The notes under the pieces: model-generated | What the model saw: the letters and a program-made list of their open reading frames with translations, nothing else | The model's database searches: none | What the model was told of the DNA's origin: nothing | NCBI GenBank assembly: GCA_003520025.1 | Contig: DOVP01000068.1 | Span: 1-10,410, forward strand | Source of the DNA: Phycisphaerales bacterium | GTDB lineage: Bacteria; Planctomycetota; Phycisphaerae; Phycisphaerales; SM1A02 | DNA: 10,410 nucleotides | Direction: 5' to 3' | Shown here: piece by piece, positions 1-5,778 of the stretch | Layout of the letters: each line of letters begins with the position of its first letter | Position numbering within the stretch: the first letter of the stretch is position 1 | Program-made: the position numbers and the translations under genes

Positions 1-478
1 TGTGAGGCTCCGCGACTTCGGCGATCGATGCCGGCCAGAATCCGGCCGAGTTGTAGACCTTCCCAAAGGTGTAGGAAACCGTTGCCGGATCGATGGACCG
101 ACTGATACGGCCCTTGTCCGGAGCGATCTTGATGCCATGAATGTCGTAGTAGGAGCCGCGGACGAAATTGGCTTCAACCGCGTCGTCGGACCCGATCATC
201 ACACTGCGGCGGACATCGGGGAGTGCTGGCTCGCCAACACCGCGAGCGATGCTCTCACCGCCGAGACTCATGGTGGACCATGCTTCACCGTCGATGCGAA
301 CAGTGCCCCGAACCGGATCGGCAATGTGGAATTCAATCAGTGTCGTATCAGGCGTGTCTTCCACGACCGAGACCTGCACAAAATCCTCATCCCGGGCCGT
401 CGCCGTCGAGGCCAGCAGGCCGATCAGCCCCGCACAGGACAGGCTCAGTACCAAAGCACCATTGCGTCCGTATCTCAC
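1..478 (-). CDS. Secreted protein with gingipain-type (C25) propeptide, 3' end outside window
   Basis: Only the first 159 codons are in the window; the frame stays open through base 1. It starts at GTG (478-476), with AGGAGA at 490-485, six bases upstream. Residues 1-28 form a signal peptide: Arg2 and Arg5, then a hydrophobic stretch (ALVLSLSCAGLIGLLA) ending TATA before RDED. The mature part has the style of the gingipain propeptide family: a G-E-P-A-L-P-D-V-R-R motif at 82-91, then a beta-rich stretch with SYYDIHGIKIAP, an ISRSIDP segment and YTFGKVYNSAGFWP. In that family the prodomain is followed by a caspase-like cysteine peptidase domain, which would lie beyond the left edge, so protease activity is inferred and not seen. 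A non-peptidase secreted protein with the same N-terminal fold is the main alternative. It is transcribed divergently from the beta-helix gene. Confidence 0.8.
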   Translation of the reverse strand, partial: MRYGRNGALVLSLSCAGLIGLLASTATARDEDFVQVSVVEDTPDTTLIEFHIADPVRGTVRIDGEAWSTMSLGGESIARGVGEPALPDVRRSVMIGSDDAVEANFVRGSYYDIHGIKIAPDKGRISRSIDPATVSYTFGKVYNSAGFWPASIAEVAEPH

Positions 479-484
479 AATTGC

Positions 485-490
485 TCTCCT
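485..490 (-). promoter_or_regulatory. Shine-Dalgarno AGGAGA for the C25-propeptide gene
   Basis: On the minus strand AGGAGA lies six bases before the GTG at 478. It decides the start: no ATG in this frame lies upstream of the signal peptide, and the hydrophobic segment begins right after this GTG. Confidence 0.7.
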
Positions 491-491
491 C

Positions 492-504
492 GGCCCTGTG
501 GGCC
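492..504 (-). promoter_or_regulatory. Leader hairpin directly upstream of a Shine-Dalgarno site
   Basis: A perfect inverted repeat, GGCCC-ACA-GGGCC on the minus strand, has a 5-bp G/C stem and a 3-base loop, extendable by one U-G pair (505/491). In the mRNA of the C25-propeptide gene it would end one base before AGGAGA (490-485). It could limit ribosome access or protect the 5' end. It has no T-run, so it is not an intrinsic terminator for this strand. A stem this short can arise by chance in G/C-rich DNA, so its function is unproven. Confidence 0.35.
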
Positions 505-699
505 ATACACCGCCACAGTCCACCCCACACAGCGGGTGAATAGTCGTTTATGTGCCTCTCAGCGTACATCGTTTCGGCTGTGCTGCAAAGGCGGTTCCTG
601 TGAATACAAGCGGATCAGGGCATGAAATACGGAGGTTTCGCCGTAGCAAGTCGACCCCAGATCGCGCATACTGGTGGGGTGCGGGTTGGGTGGGCCCGC

Positions 700-705
700 A
701 AGGAG
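700..705 (+). promoter_or_regulatory. Shine-Dalgarno AAGGAG for the beta-helix gene
   Basis: AAGGAG lies six bases before the GTG at 712. It supports that GTG over the in-frame ATG at 622, which would put 30 polar, unlikely residues in front of the signal peptide. Confidence 0.75.
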
Positions 706-711
706 TCGCCC

Positions 712-1665
712 GTGAACCCAATAATCGGCATTCTGAGCGCCCTAGCAGCTTCTACTGCGATTTCTGCGGCTGTTATTCGAGTTCCAGAGGACTATTCAGC
801 GATTCAGGCGGGCATCGACGCCGCTGCCCCCGGAGATACCGTTCTGGTGGGCTCAGGGGTCTGGGCAGGCTGGCTGAACTTCCGAGGCAAGGACATCACG
901 CTGGAGAGCAGCGATGGACCCGAAGTGACCACCATCGACGGCGGCGAATCCCCGTCGGCTGTCGCCATCTTCAGCGGCGAAACGACCGACGCGGTACTGC
1001 GAGGATTCACGATCATCGGCCAGGGCAGCGGCACGCTCCATGAGGGCGTCACTCAGGGCGCTGGCATCTACATCCTGAACAGTTCCCCCACCATCGAAGA
1101 TTGCATCGTCCGCGACTGTTCCGCCATGATGGGTGGCGGCATCAGCATCTGGCACGGCGATCCGGTGCTCCGCAATGTCATCGTTCGAAACAACTGGGCC
1201 AGCATCGACGGTGGCGGAATGCGGATCCACCACCTGAGTTCTCCAGTCCTCGAAGAGTGCGAGTTCCTTGACAATGGAGCCGACGTCTATGGCGGTGCAC
1301 TCGCCTACGGGAACGACAGCGACGGCATTCACGAGGAGTGCATCTTCGATGGCAACTCCGCCGGCATCCGAGGTGGCGGCATCTCCAAGACATGCGACTG
1401 CTCCGACGCGAGGATCTCCAATTCAACCCTCTGCAACAACTTTCCCGATCATGTACTTGGAACGTGGGATGATCTGGGAGGAAACACAGTCTGCGCGATC
1501 TGCAGTAACGATGTCACAGCCGATGGTGTCGTGGATGTCAACGATGTCCTTGCCATCATCGCTGCCTGGGGAGGCTGCGTCTGCGTCGAAGACATCAATG
1601 GCGATTCAGCGGTCGACGTAGATGACCTGCTGGCAGTACTGGGTTCCTATGGTCCCTGCCCCTGA
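712..1665 (+). CDS. Secreted right-handed beta-helix protein with dockerin-like tail
   Basis: A 317-residue protein. The start is GTG 712, chosen for AAGGAG six bases upstream and because a signal peptide begins there (residues 1-19, IIGILSALAASTAISA, cleavage near A19). Residues 21-80 follow the entry pattern of secreted parallel beta-helix proteins: VPEDYSAIQAGIDAAAPGDT, then GKDITLESSDGP and TTIDGG. Roughly residues 90-230 are short rungs of about 22-25 residues with recurring GGGI, GGGM and GGAL turns and SSP-x-hydrophobic-E strands, as in the NosD/pectate-lyase-like fold. Residues 264-317 form two dockerin-like calcium loops separated by W-G-G-C and ending Y-G-P-C-P. No catalytic residues of polysaccharide lyases could be identified, so binding to, or cleavage of, an extracellular polymer is only an inference. 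It has no co-directional neighbour in the window. Confidence 0.85.
   Translation: MNPIIGILSALAASTAISAAVIRVPEDYSAIQAGIDAAAPGDTVLVGSGVWAGWLNFRGKDITLESSDGPEVTTIDGGESPSAVAIFSGETTDAVLRGFTIIGQGSGTLHEGVTQGAGIYILNSSPTIEDCIVRDCSAMMGGGISIWHGDPVLRNVIVRNNWASIDGGGMRIHHLSSPVLEECEFLDNGADVYGGALAYGNDSDGIHEECIFDGNSAGIRGGGISKTCDCSDARISNSTLCNNFPDHVLGTWDDLGGNTVCAICSNDVTADGVVDVNDVLAIIAAWGGCVCVEDINGDSAVDVDDLLAVLGSYGPCP
1501..1662 (+). repeat. Tandem dockerin-like (EF-hand-like) units, beta-helix protein C terminus
   Basis: Two related units, DVTADGVVDVNDVLAIIAAW and DINGDSAVDVDDLLAVLGSY, lie 27 residues apart. Each has the D-x-x-x-D-G/S-x-V-D-V-x-D calcium-loop pattern followed by a hydrophobic helix, W/Y-G and a Cys-containing turn. 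Unit 1 lacks the Asp/Asn usual at loop position 3 (Thr), so calcium binding there may be weak. The same architecture ends the subtilase at 8245. Confidence 0.75.
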
Positions 1666-1706
1666 GCAGCGAAGCGGCAAACAGAACCCGAGCCTTGACC
1701 ACACGC
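1666..1706. other. Convergent intergenic gap without a recognisable terminator
   Basis: These 41 bases separate the stops of the beta-helix gene (plus) and the ThuA-DUF1080 gene (minus). I see no G/C-rich hairpin followed by a T-run on either strand. Termination here may be Rho-dependent, or the two transcripts may overlap at their 3' ends. Confidence 0.5.
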
Positions 1707-3068
1707 TCATGGCGATGCCATCCGCCTGATGCGCACATCCCGATACGCCACTGGCCCATGATCCCCCTGGAACCGCACCGGCCCCTCGACAGCCTCGGCT
1801 CCCCACCCGCCACGGGTCGGCCCGGAAAGTTCGACGTTCTCGTGAATCAACACGCCGTTGTGACGCACCGACTCGAATACTGCATTCCTGATCTTGTTCC
1901 CCTCGGCATCGAATCGCGGCGCCCGGAACACGATGTCATAGGCTTGCCACTGACCCGGCTTCTTTGCGGCATTGACCTTCGGCGACACGCCCTCGAATCC
2001 ACTGGGCGAACGTGAGTCATCCCACCGCTCGTAGATTCCACCGCAATCTCCCGGACCGGGATCACGCTTGCCAAAACTGTCCAGAATCTGCACTTCGTAT
2101 CGCCCGTGCAAATACACGCCCGAGTTGCTCCCCTCCGGAATCATGAACTCAACGTGCAACTCGCAATCGCCGAACTCCCCCCCCGTGACCAAATCGCCCG
2201 CATGTCCCCGCTCGCCGTTGACGAGCATTCCACCGCCCGGCTCGACCTTGAGTTCCCTGCCGTCTGCAGCAGCATCGCCAACCGAACGCCAACCATCTCG
2301 ATGCTTCCAATCGTCCTCGAGCGAAATCCACCCGTCATTCATCGCCCACTCAATCCCACCCTGAATGTGCCGCTGAAATGCGGGCTCTGCGTAACTCTCG
2401 ATCGTGTGACCAAGCCCCGTGTAGAACGCTGCGCCCTTGCCAACCGGCACGCTCCAAGCAATTGGATGATCCTCCCCCATCGTCCCACCCTCGTAACTCG
2501 ACTCATCAAGTGAGGCGATTACGTGCACGTCGCTCCGGGGTGACTGCACGTAGTTGTACCACTCGTCCGTACGAGACCATGCCCCCTCTAGATGAGCCGT
2601 CGATGGATGGTGCCGATCCTCGACGACGATCGTCGCCTCCTGAATCGCCGGATGCGACTGGAACCAGGCGCCGCCGAGCACCTCCCCTCCGAAGAAGGCC
2701 CAGTCACGCTCGCTATCGGCGGCGGCGTGAATACCGACAAGCCCCCCACCTTTACGCAGGTACTGCTCCATCGCCGCCTCAGCGGCATCATCGAGCACGT
2801 CACCCGTCGTGTGCATCAGCACCACGACATCAAAGTCCTCAAGTCCCTCTGGCGTGAACACCGAAGGATCTTCCGTCAACACGACCCGCCATCGACCCTC
2901 GCCGAGCGATTGAACCAACTGGCCGCCATCCTCGATTGAGTCGTGTCGGTATCCGGCAGTCCGGCTGTACACCAAAACTCCCGGACGCCCCGGAATCTCC
3001 GGACCCCCTGAAAACGCCGGTGGTGGCGGTGCCTGCAAAAGACTGGCAGCGATCAGACAGCACAGCAT
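1707..3068 (-). CDS. Secreted ThuA domain plus DUF1080 (3-keto-disaccharide hydrolase-like) fusion
   Basis: 453 residues from ATG 3068, chosen because GAGGAG (3082-3077) lies eight bases upstream. An in-frame GTG at 3077 would add three residues (456 aa) and overlap the previous stop, but GAGGAG directly abuts it. Residues 1-13 (MLCCLIAASLLQA) look like a short signal peptide without a basic n-region, followed by a proline-rich linker. Residues about 30-245 are ThuA-like: VLVYSRTAGYRHDSI, VVVLMHTTGD, GGGLVGIHAAADS, ITGLGH-like YTGLGHTIESY. Residues about 247-450 are DUF1080: GWISLEDDW, GDCELHVEFMIPEGSNSGVY, LHGRYEVQILDS, CGGIYE and a jelly-roll end. ThuA is linked to trehalose/sucrose use in rhizobia, and DUF1080 proteins act on 3-keto-sugars. 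Together with the upstream isomerase this suggests breakdown of an oxidised sugar outside the cytoplasm; the substrate is unknown. Confidence 0.85.
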   Translation of the reverse strand: MLCCLIAASLLQAPPPPAFSGGPEIPGRPGVLVYSRTAGYRHDSIEDGGQLVQSLGEGRWRVVLTEDPSVFTPEGLEDFDVVVLMHTTGDVLDDAAEAAMEQYLRKGGGLVGIHAAADSERDWAFFGGEVLGGAWFQSHPAIQEATIVVEDRHHPSTAHLEGAWSRTDEWYNYVQSPRSDVHVIASLDESSYEGGTMGEDHPIAWSVPVGKGAAFYTGLGHTIESYAEPAFQRHIQGGIEWAMNDGWISLEDDWKHRDGWRSVGDAAADGRELKVEPGGGMLVNGERGHAGDLVTGGEFGDCELHVEFMIPEGSNSGVYLHGRYEVQILDSFGKRDPGPGDCGGIYERWDDSRSPSGFEGVSPKVNAAKKPGQWQAYDIVFRAPRFDAEGNKIRNAVFESVRHNGVLIHENVELSGPTRGGWGAEAVEGPVRFQGDHGPVAYRDVRIRRMASP

Positions 3069-3073
3069 GGTGA

Positions 3074-4072
3074 TCACTCCTCGCTGAACGAATCCTCGAA
3101 TCCACGATCAGGCGGCTGTACCTCGATCGATCGAATGTACTCGCAACTCTCAATCGCCCCCTGGTCGCGGTGCATCCCGCTGTCTTCCCACTCCACCGAT
3201 AACGGCCCCTCGTACCCGGCGAGATTCAGTGCCCGCATGATGGCATCGAAGTCCACATCACCGCGTCCGACACTGACGAAGTCCCAGCCTCGACGCGGAT
3301 CACCGAACTGCAGATGCGAGCCGAGGATGCCGGAGTCTCCGTCGAGATGCGTCTTCACATCCTTCATGTGGCAGTGGAAGATGCGATCAGGAAAGTGGTC
3401 GATGAACCGAGCAGGATCGACCCCCTGCCAGACCAGATGACTCGGATCGAAATTGAACCCAAATGCCTCGTGGTGCCCCACCGCTTCCAGAGCGGCGCGA
3501 GTCGTCACGGTGTCATAGGCGATCTCGGATGGATGTACCTCCAACGCAAACTTCACACCGACTTCCTTGAAGACGTCCAGAATCGGTCCCCATCGATTTG
3601 CAAAGTCGTCGTACCCCTGTTTGATCTGCTCGCGAGAGACCGGCGGGAAGAAGTACAAGTCCGGCCAGATCGATGAGCCGGTGAACCCATTCACGACCGG
3701 CACGCCAAGTTTGGCCGCAGCCCGGGCAGTCTTCTTCATCTCCTCGGCTGCTCGCTCCCGTACACCCTCCGGCTCTCCATGCCCCCAGATGTGCTCAGGA
3801 AGAATCTGGTGATGCCGCTGATCAATCCGATCACAGACCGCCTGCCCGACGAGATGATTGGATATCGCCCAACAATGAAGATCATGTTCGCCGAGCAGAT
3901 CAAGTTGCCCCTGGCAATACGCATCTTCCTCAAGTGCTCGGCCTACATCAAAGTGATCGCCCCAACAGGCCAGTTCGAGTCCATCGAACCCGAACGCTCC
4001 GGCTTTGGCAGCCAAATCCACAAGGGAAAGATCGGCCCATTGGCCGGTAAACAGAGTCACTGGGCGAGTCAT
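3074..4072 (-). CDS. Sugar phosphate isomerase/epimerase-like TIM barrel (AP endonuclease 2 family)
   Basis: 332 residues from ATG 4072. That start has GGAGGAGA (4088-4081) eight bases upstream and places the first strand (VTLFTG) at once; the ATG at 4090 overlaps this site and is less likely. The fold signals of the xylose-isomerase-like family are present in order: [15 protein letters not shown] (29-43), LGVPVVNGF (122-130), VKFALEVHP with Glu178, [11 protein letters not shown] with Asp209, FHCHMKDVK with His233/His235, VGRGDVDF (268-275) and LSVEWED with Glu294. The Glu/Asp/His/Glu set matches the divalent-metal site of this family. It is cytoplasmic, with no signal peptide. It sits 53 bases after the aminotransferase and is coupled to the ThuA-DUF1080 gene (5-base gap). 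Inositol or 3-keto-sugar metabolism is likely from family and neighbour, but the exact substrate cannot be read from sequence. Confidence 0.85.
   Translation of the reverse strand: MTRPVTLFTGQWADLSLVDLAAKAGAFGFDGLELACWGDHFDVGRALEEDAYCQGQLDLLGEHDLHCWAISNHLVGQAVCDRIDQRHHQILPEHIWGHGEPEGVRERAAEEMKKTARAAAKLGVPVVNGFTGSSIWPDLYFFPPVSREQIKQGYDDFANRWGPILDVFKEVGVKFALEVHPSEIAYDTVTTRAALEAVGHHEAFGFNFDPSHLVWQGVDPARFIDHFPDRIFHCHMKDVKTHLDGDSGILGSHLQFGDPRRGWDFVSVGRGDVDFDAIMRALNLAGYEGPLSVEWEDSGMHRDQGAIESCEYIRSIEVQPPDRGFEDSFSEE
3077..3082 (-). promoter_or_regulatory. Shine-Dalgarno GAGGAG inside the isomerase 3' end
   Basis: GAGGAG lies within the last codons of the isomerase gene and eight bases before ATG 3068. 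The isomerase stop (TGA, 3076-3074) falls between this site and the next start, an arrangement expected for termination-reinitiation coupling. Confidence 0.65.
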
Positions 4073-4080
4073 GGTGTGCG

Positions 4081-4088
4081 TCTCCTCC
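4081..4088 (-). promoter_or_regulatory. Shine-Dalgarno GGAGGAGA for the isomerase gene
   Basis: This is the strongest ribosome binding site in the window, eight bases before ATG 4072. It overlaps the alternative in-frame ATG at 4090-4088, which argues that translation begins at 4072. Confidence 0.7.
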
Positions 4089-4125
4089 ATCGATTCCGCC
4101 GCATGGTACGGCAGCGGACACGAAG

Positions 4126-5004
4126 TCAGGAAAGTGCCTCGCATTCGCGGCGAACCACCTCCTCGAAGCAGGCGGCCAGCCTCGCCGTCACAGGTCCCGG
4201 CTTGCCGGATCCGATGGAGCGCCCGTCGATTCGGCACACCGCAGCCAACTCTCCCATCGTGCCCGTGCAGAAGCATTCATCGGCGGAATATGCATCAGCA
4301 AGAGTCAGGTCGACCTCTTCAACGGGAATCGACTCGTCGCGGCAGCATTCAAGAACCACTCCGCGGGTGATCCCCTCCGGGCAGGCCAGCAGGCGACTGG
4401 TGCAGACACGTTCGCCCATCACAAAGAAGAGATGCGTCGCATTGGTCTCGGCAATACAACCACGCTCATCAAGCATCAACGCATCATCTGCGCCCGCAGC
4501 AGTTGCTTCGACCTTTGCCAGAATCGATTGGATGAGATTGTTGTGATGGATTTTTGGATCGAGCATGTCCGGGCGAAAACGGCGAATGCTGCTGGTCGCA
4601 AGCGTGAGCCCCTCCCTTGCGTACACCGGCTCCTTGTGCTCGGCCAGCACGATCAGCGTCGGACCGCTCTGATTCAAACGTGGGTCCATCCCACTGGTCA
4701 CCTTCACTCCGCGGGAAAGCGTCAGGCGGATATGGACCCCATCGGTCATGCCATTGGCATCGATGGTGCGGGCAATTTCACACCTCAGTGCTTCGATGGA
4801 CGGGATCTGCTCGAACGCCATCGCCTTGGCCGAACGATGCAGTCGTTCAAGATGTGCCTGCAAGCGGAAGATCCCTCCCCGGTAGAGCCGCAGGCCTTCC
4901 CACACACCATCGCCACCCTGCACGAGTGAATCAAATGGTGATATGCCCGCCGCATCCCGGTGAATCAATTCACCGTTGATGTTGATGAGCAAATCGTCAT
5001 TCAT
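4126..5004 (-). CDS. Class IV PLP aminotransferase (branched-chain/D-amino-acid type)
   Basis: 292 residues from ATG 5004, chosen for AGGA five bases upstream and because the usual family opening ([14 protein letters not shown]) follows at once; ATG 5025 (299 aa) is a weaker alternative. Family landmarks: [14 protein letters not shown] (30-43), phosphate-site HLERLHRSA (51-59), the PLP lysine Lys151 in [30 protein letters not shown] (163-182), Glu186 in AETNAT, and the PLP-phosphate loop PEGITRG (209-215). GTMGEL (248-253) closes the active site. It should transfer an amino group between an amino acid and a 2-oxo acid in the cytoplasm. The KIHHNN, SETNAT-like and TGTMGEL signatures resemble, as I recall them, the C-terminal half of plant 'BCAT-like' proteins more than E. 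coli IlvE. Its upstream partner is the sulfotransferase-like gene (37-base gap). Substrate unknown; an assignment as ilvE would be unsafe. Confidence 0.87.
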   Translation of the reverse strand: MNDDLLININGELIHRDAAGISPFDSLVQGGDGVWEGLRLYRGGIFRLQAHLERLHRSAKAMAFEQIPSIEALRCEIARTIDANGMTDGVHIRLTLSRGVKVTSGMDPRLNQSGPTLIVLAEHKEPVYAREGLTLATSSIRRFRPDMLDPKIHHNNLIQSILAKVEATAAGADDALMLDERGCIAETNATHLFFVMGERVCTSRLLACPEGITRGVVLECCRDESIPVEEVDLTLADAYSADECFCTGTMGELAAVCRIDGRSIGSGKPGPVTARLAACFEEVVRRECEALS

Positions 5005-5041
5005 TGGATTCCTGGTCTGAAGCATCGGGTGTTCTCGCGAT

Positions 5042-5776
5042 TCAAAGTGATATTCGAAGTGCTGCCAATTCCTCGTAGAGTTCCATGCACGCCGGGAGTA
5101 TCGCCCGCTGCTGAGAGGGGAGTGCTGAGTCATTCTCCCGAGAAGGCCCGAACCCAGTGGACTTCCGCACCTGCTCGTACCACCAATCACCCCAACTCCC
5201 ATCACTCGGGCGCGATCCTGCAGGCCAACTCAGCATGGCCGGATCAAACGGCACCGCCAGTTGCGTGCAGAGCGATTTGAGTACCACATCGGGCGCCGCG
5301 AGCACATCATCGGAGTCAATCACCGGAGGCGATGGATACCCTCTCTCGCCCAGTGTCCTGAGCAACGCTACCTGCTGTGGAAGGCCAGTGTCCTCAATGC
5401 CGGCGGCAGGGACTTTCTGAGCAAGCGATGCCAGTACCCGCTGAGGATCACGAATGAGAAATGCGTGACGTGTATCTCGCAGCCAGTCATCACTGAGCCC
5501 GGGGAGCAGATGATGCGCCATATGCTTCATATAGAAAATATCGGCATCGCTCGATGCCTCGGCCAGCTGCTGAAGAAGGAACGGCTCCTCGAGATCACCG
5601 GCCTGCTCATGAAGTACATGCTCGCGTCCTGGATGATCCGCTCCGGTGCGGTGCAGCCACAGGGGGTACAGCGGTTCATCCCAAACGCGCACATCGGCCC
5701 GATTCTCCCACGCTCGCATCATGGCTGTAGAGATATTTCGCGGACCTGACCACATTGCAATGCGGACACAGGACAT
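5042..5776 (-). CDS. Small sulfotransferase-like P-loop protein
   Basis: 244 residues from ATG 5776, two bases after the permease stop; a TTG at 5797 would add seven residues and overlap the permease. Residues 9-18 (WSGPRNISTA) sit at the place of the 5'-phosphosulfate loop of PAPS sulfotransferases, in the S-x-P-R-x-x-S-T form without the lysine of cytosolic enzymes. FLIRDPQRVLASL (106-118) keeps the Arg109-x7-Ser117 spacing of the 3'-phosphate site. DEPLYPLWLH (33-42), YMKHMAHH (82-89), PVIDSDDVLAAP (151-162), and GDWWYEQVRKSTGF (196-209) are typical of a small family that I associate with class IV aminotransferases, including a plant fusion in the same order. Whether it transfers sulfate, and to what, is not shown; the neighbour suggests an amino-acid-derived substrate. 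It is probably soluble and cytoplasmic. The downstream gene starts 37 bases after its stop. Confidence 0.8.
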   Translation of the reverse strand: MSCVRIAMWSGPRNISTAMMRAWENRADVRVWDEPLYPLWLHRTGADHPGREHVLHEQAGDLEEPFLLQQLAEASSDADIFYMKHMAHHLLPGLSDDWLRDTRHAFLIRDPQRVLASLAQKVPAAGIEDTGLPQQVALLRTLGERGYPSPPVIDSDDVLAAPDVVLKSLCTQLAVPFDPAMLSWPAGSRPSDGSWGDWWYEQVRKSTGFGPSRENDSALPSQQRAILPACMELYEELAALRISL

Positions 5777-5778
5777 CT

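Larger units (their letters stand above)
479..711. promoter_or_regulatory. Divergent intergenic region, probably carrying both promoters
   Basis: These 233 bases separate two divergently transcribed secreted-protein genes, so both promoters should lie here. I could not find a convincing -35/-10 pair on either strand. Besides the leader hairpin at 492-504 there is a weaker repeat, TACGG (628-632) with CCGTA (641-645) and an 8-base loop. No small gene with a believable start and coding character was seen. Confidence 0.5.

Noticed and set aside
2..625. Long plus-strand open frame over the C25-propeptide gene
   Set aside because: Its protein is Arg/Pro/His-rich and without a recognisable fold. 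The minus strand carries a ribosome site, signal peptide and family motifs over the same bases.
628..645. TACGG-CCGTA inverted repeat with an 8-base loop, considered as part of a riboswitch or operator
   Set aside because: The stem is only 5 bp with no further conserved pairing, so it does not match any riboswitch that I can recognise.
622..711. In-frame ATG extension of the beta-helix gene
   Set aside because: It lacks a ribosome site in place and would bury the signal peptide 30 residues inside; GTG 712 has AAGGAG at ideal spacing.
853..1332. Minus-strand open frame opposite the beta-helix gene
   Set aside because: Composition is that of an antisense shadow, and the plus-strand frame has clear repeats and a dockerin-like tail.
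1055..1400. Regular spacing in the beta-helix gene, considered as a DNA repeat or CRISPR-like array
   Set aside because: The periodicity is in the protein (about 22-25 residues with GGG turns); the DNA units are not conserved enough to be a repeat array.
1709..1721. ATGGC-GAT-GCCAT inverted repeat at the end of the ThuA-DUF1080 gene, considered as a terminator
   Set aside because: Short stem inside coding sequence without a T-run on either strand.
3779..4546. 255-codon plus-strand open frame across the isomerase and aminotransferase junction
   Set aside because: It spans parts of two genes with well-conserved motifs on the other strand, and its product is low-complexity Ser/Arg-rich without family features.
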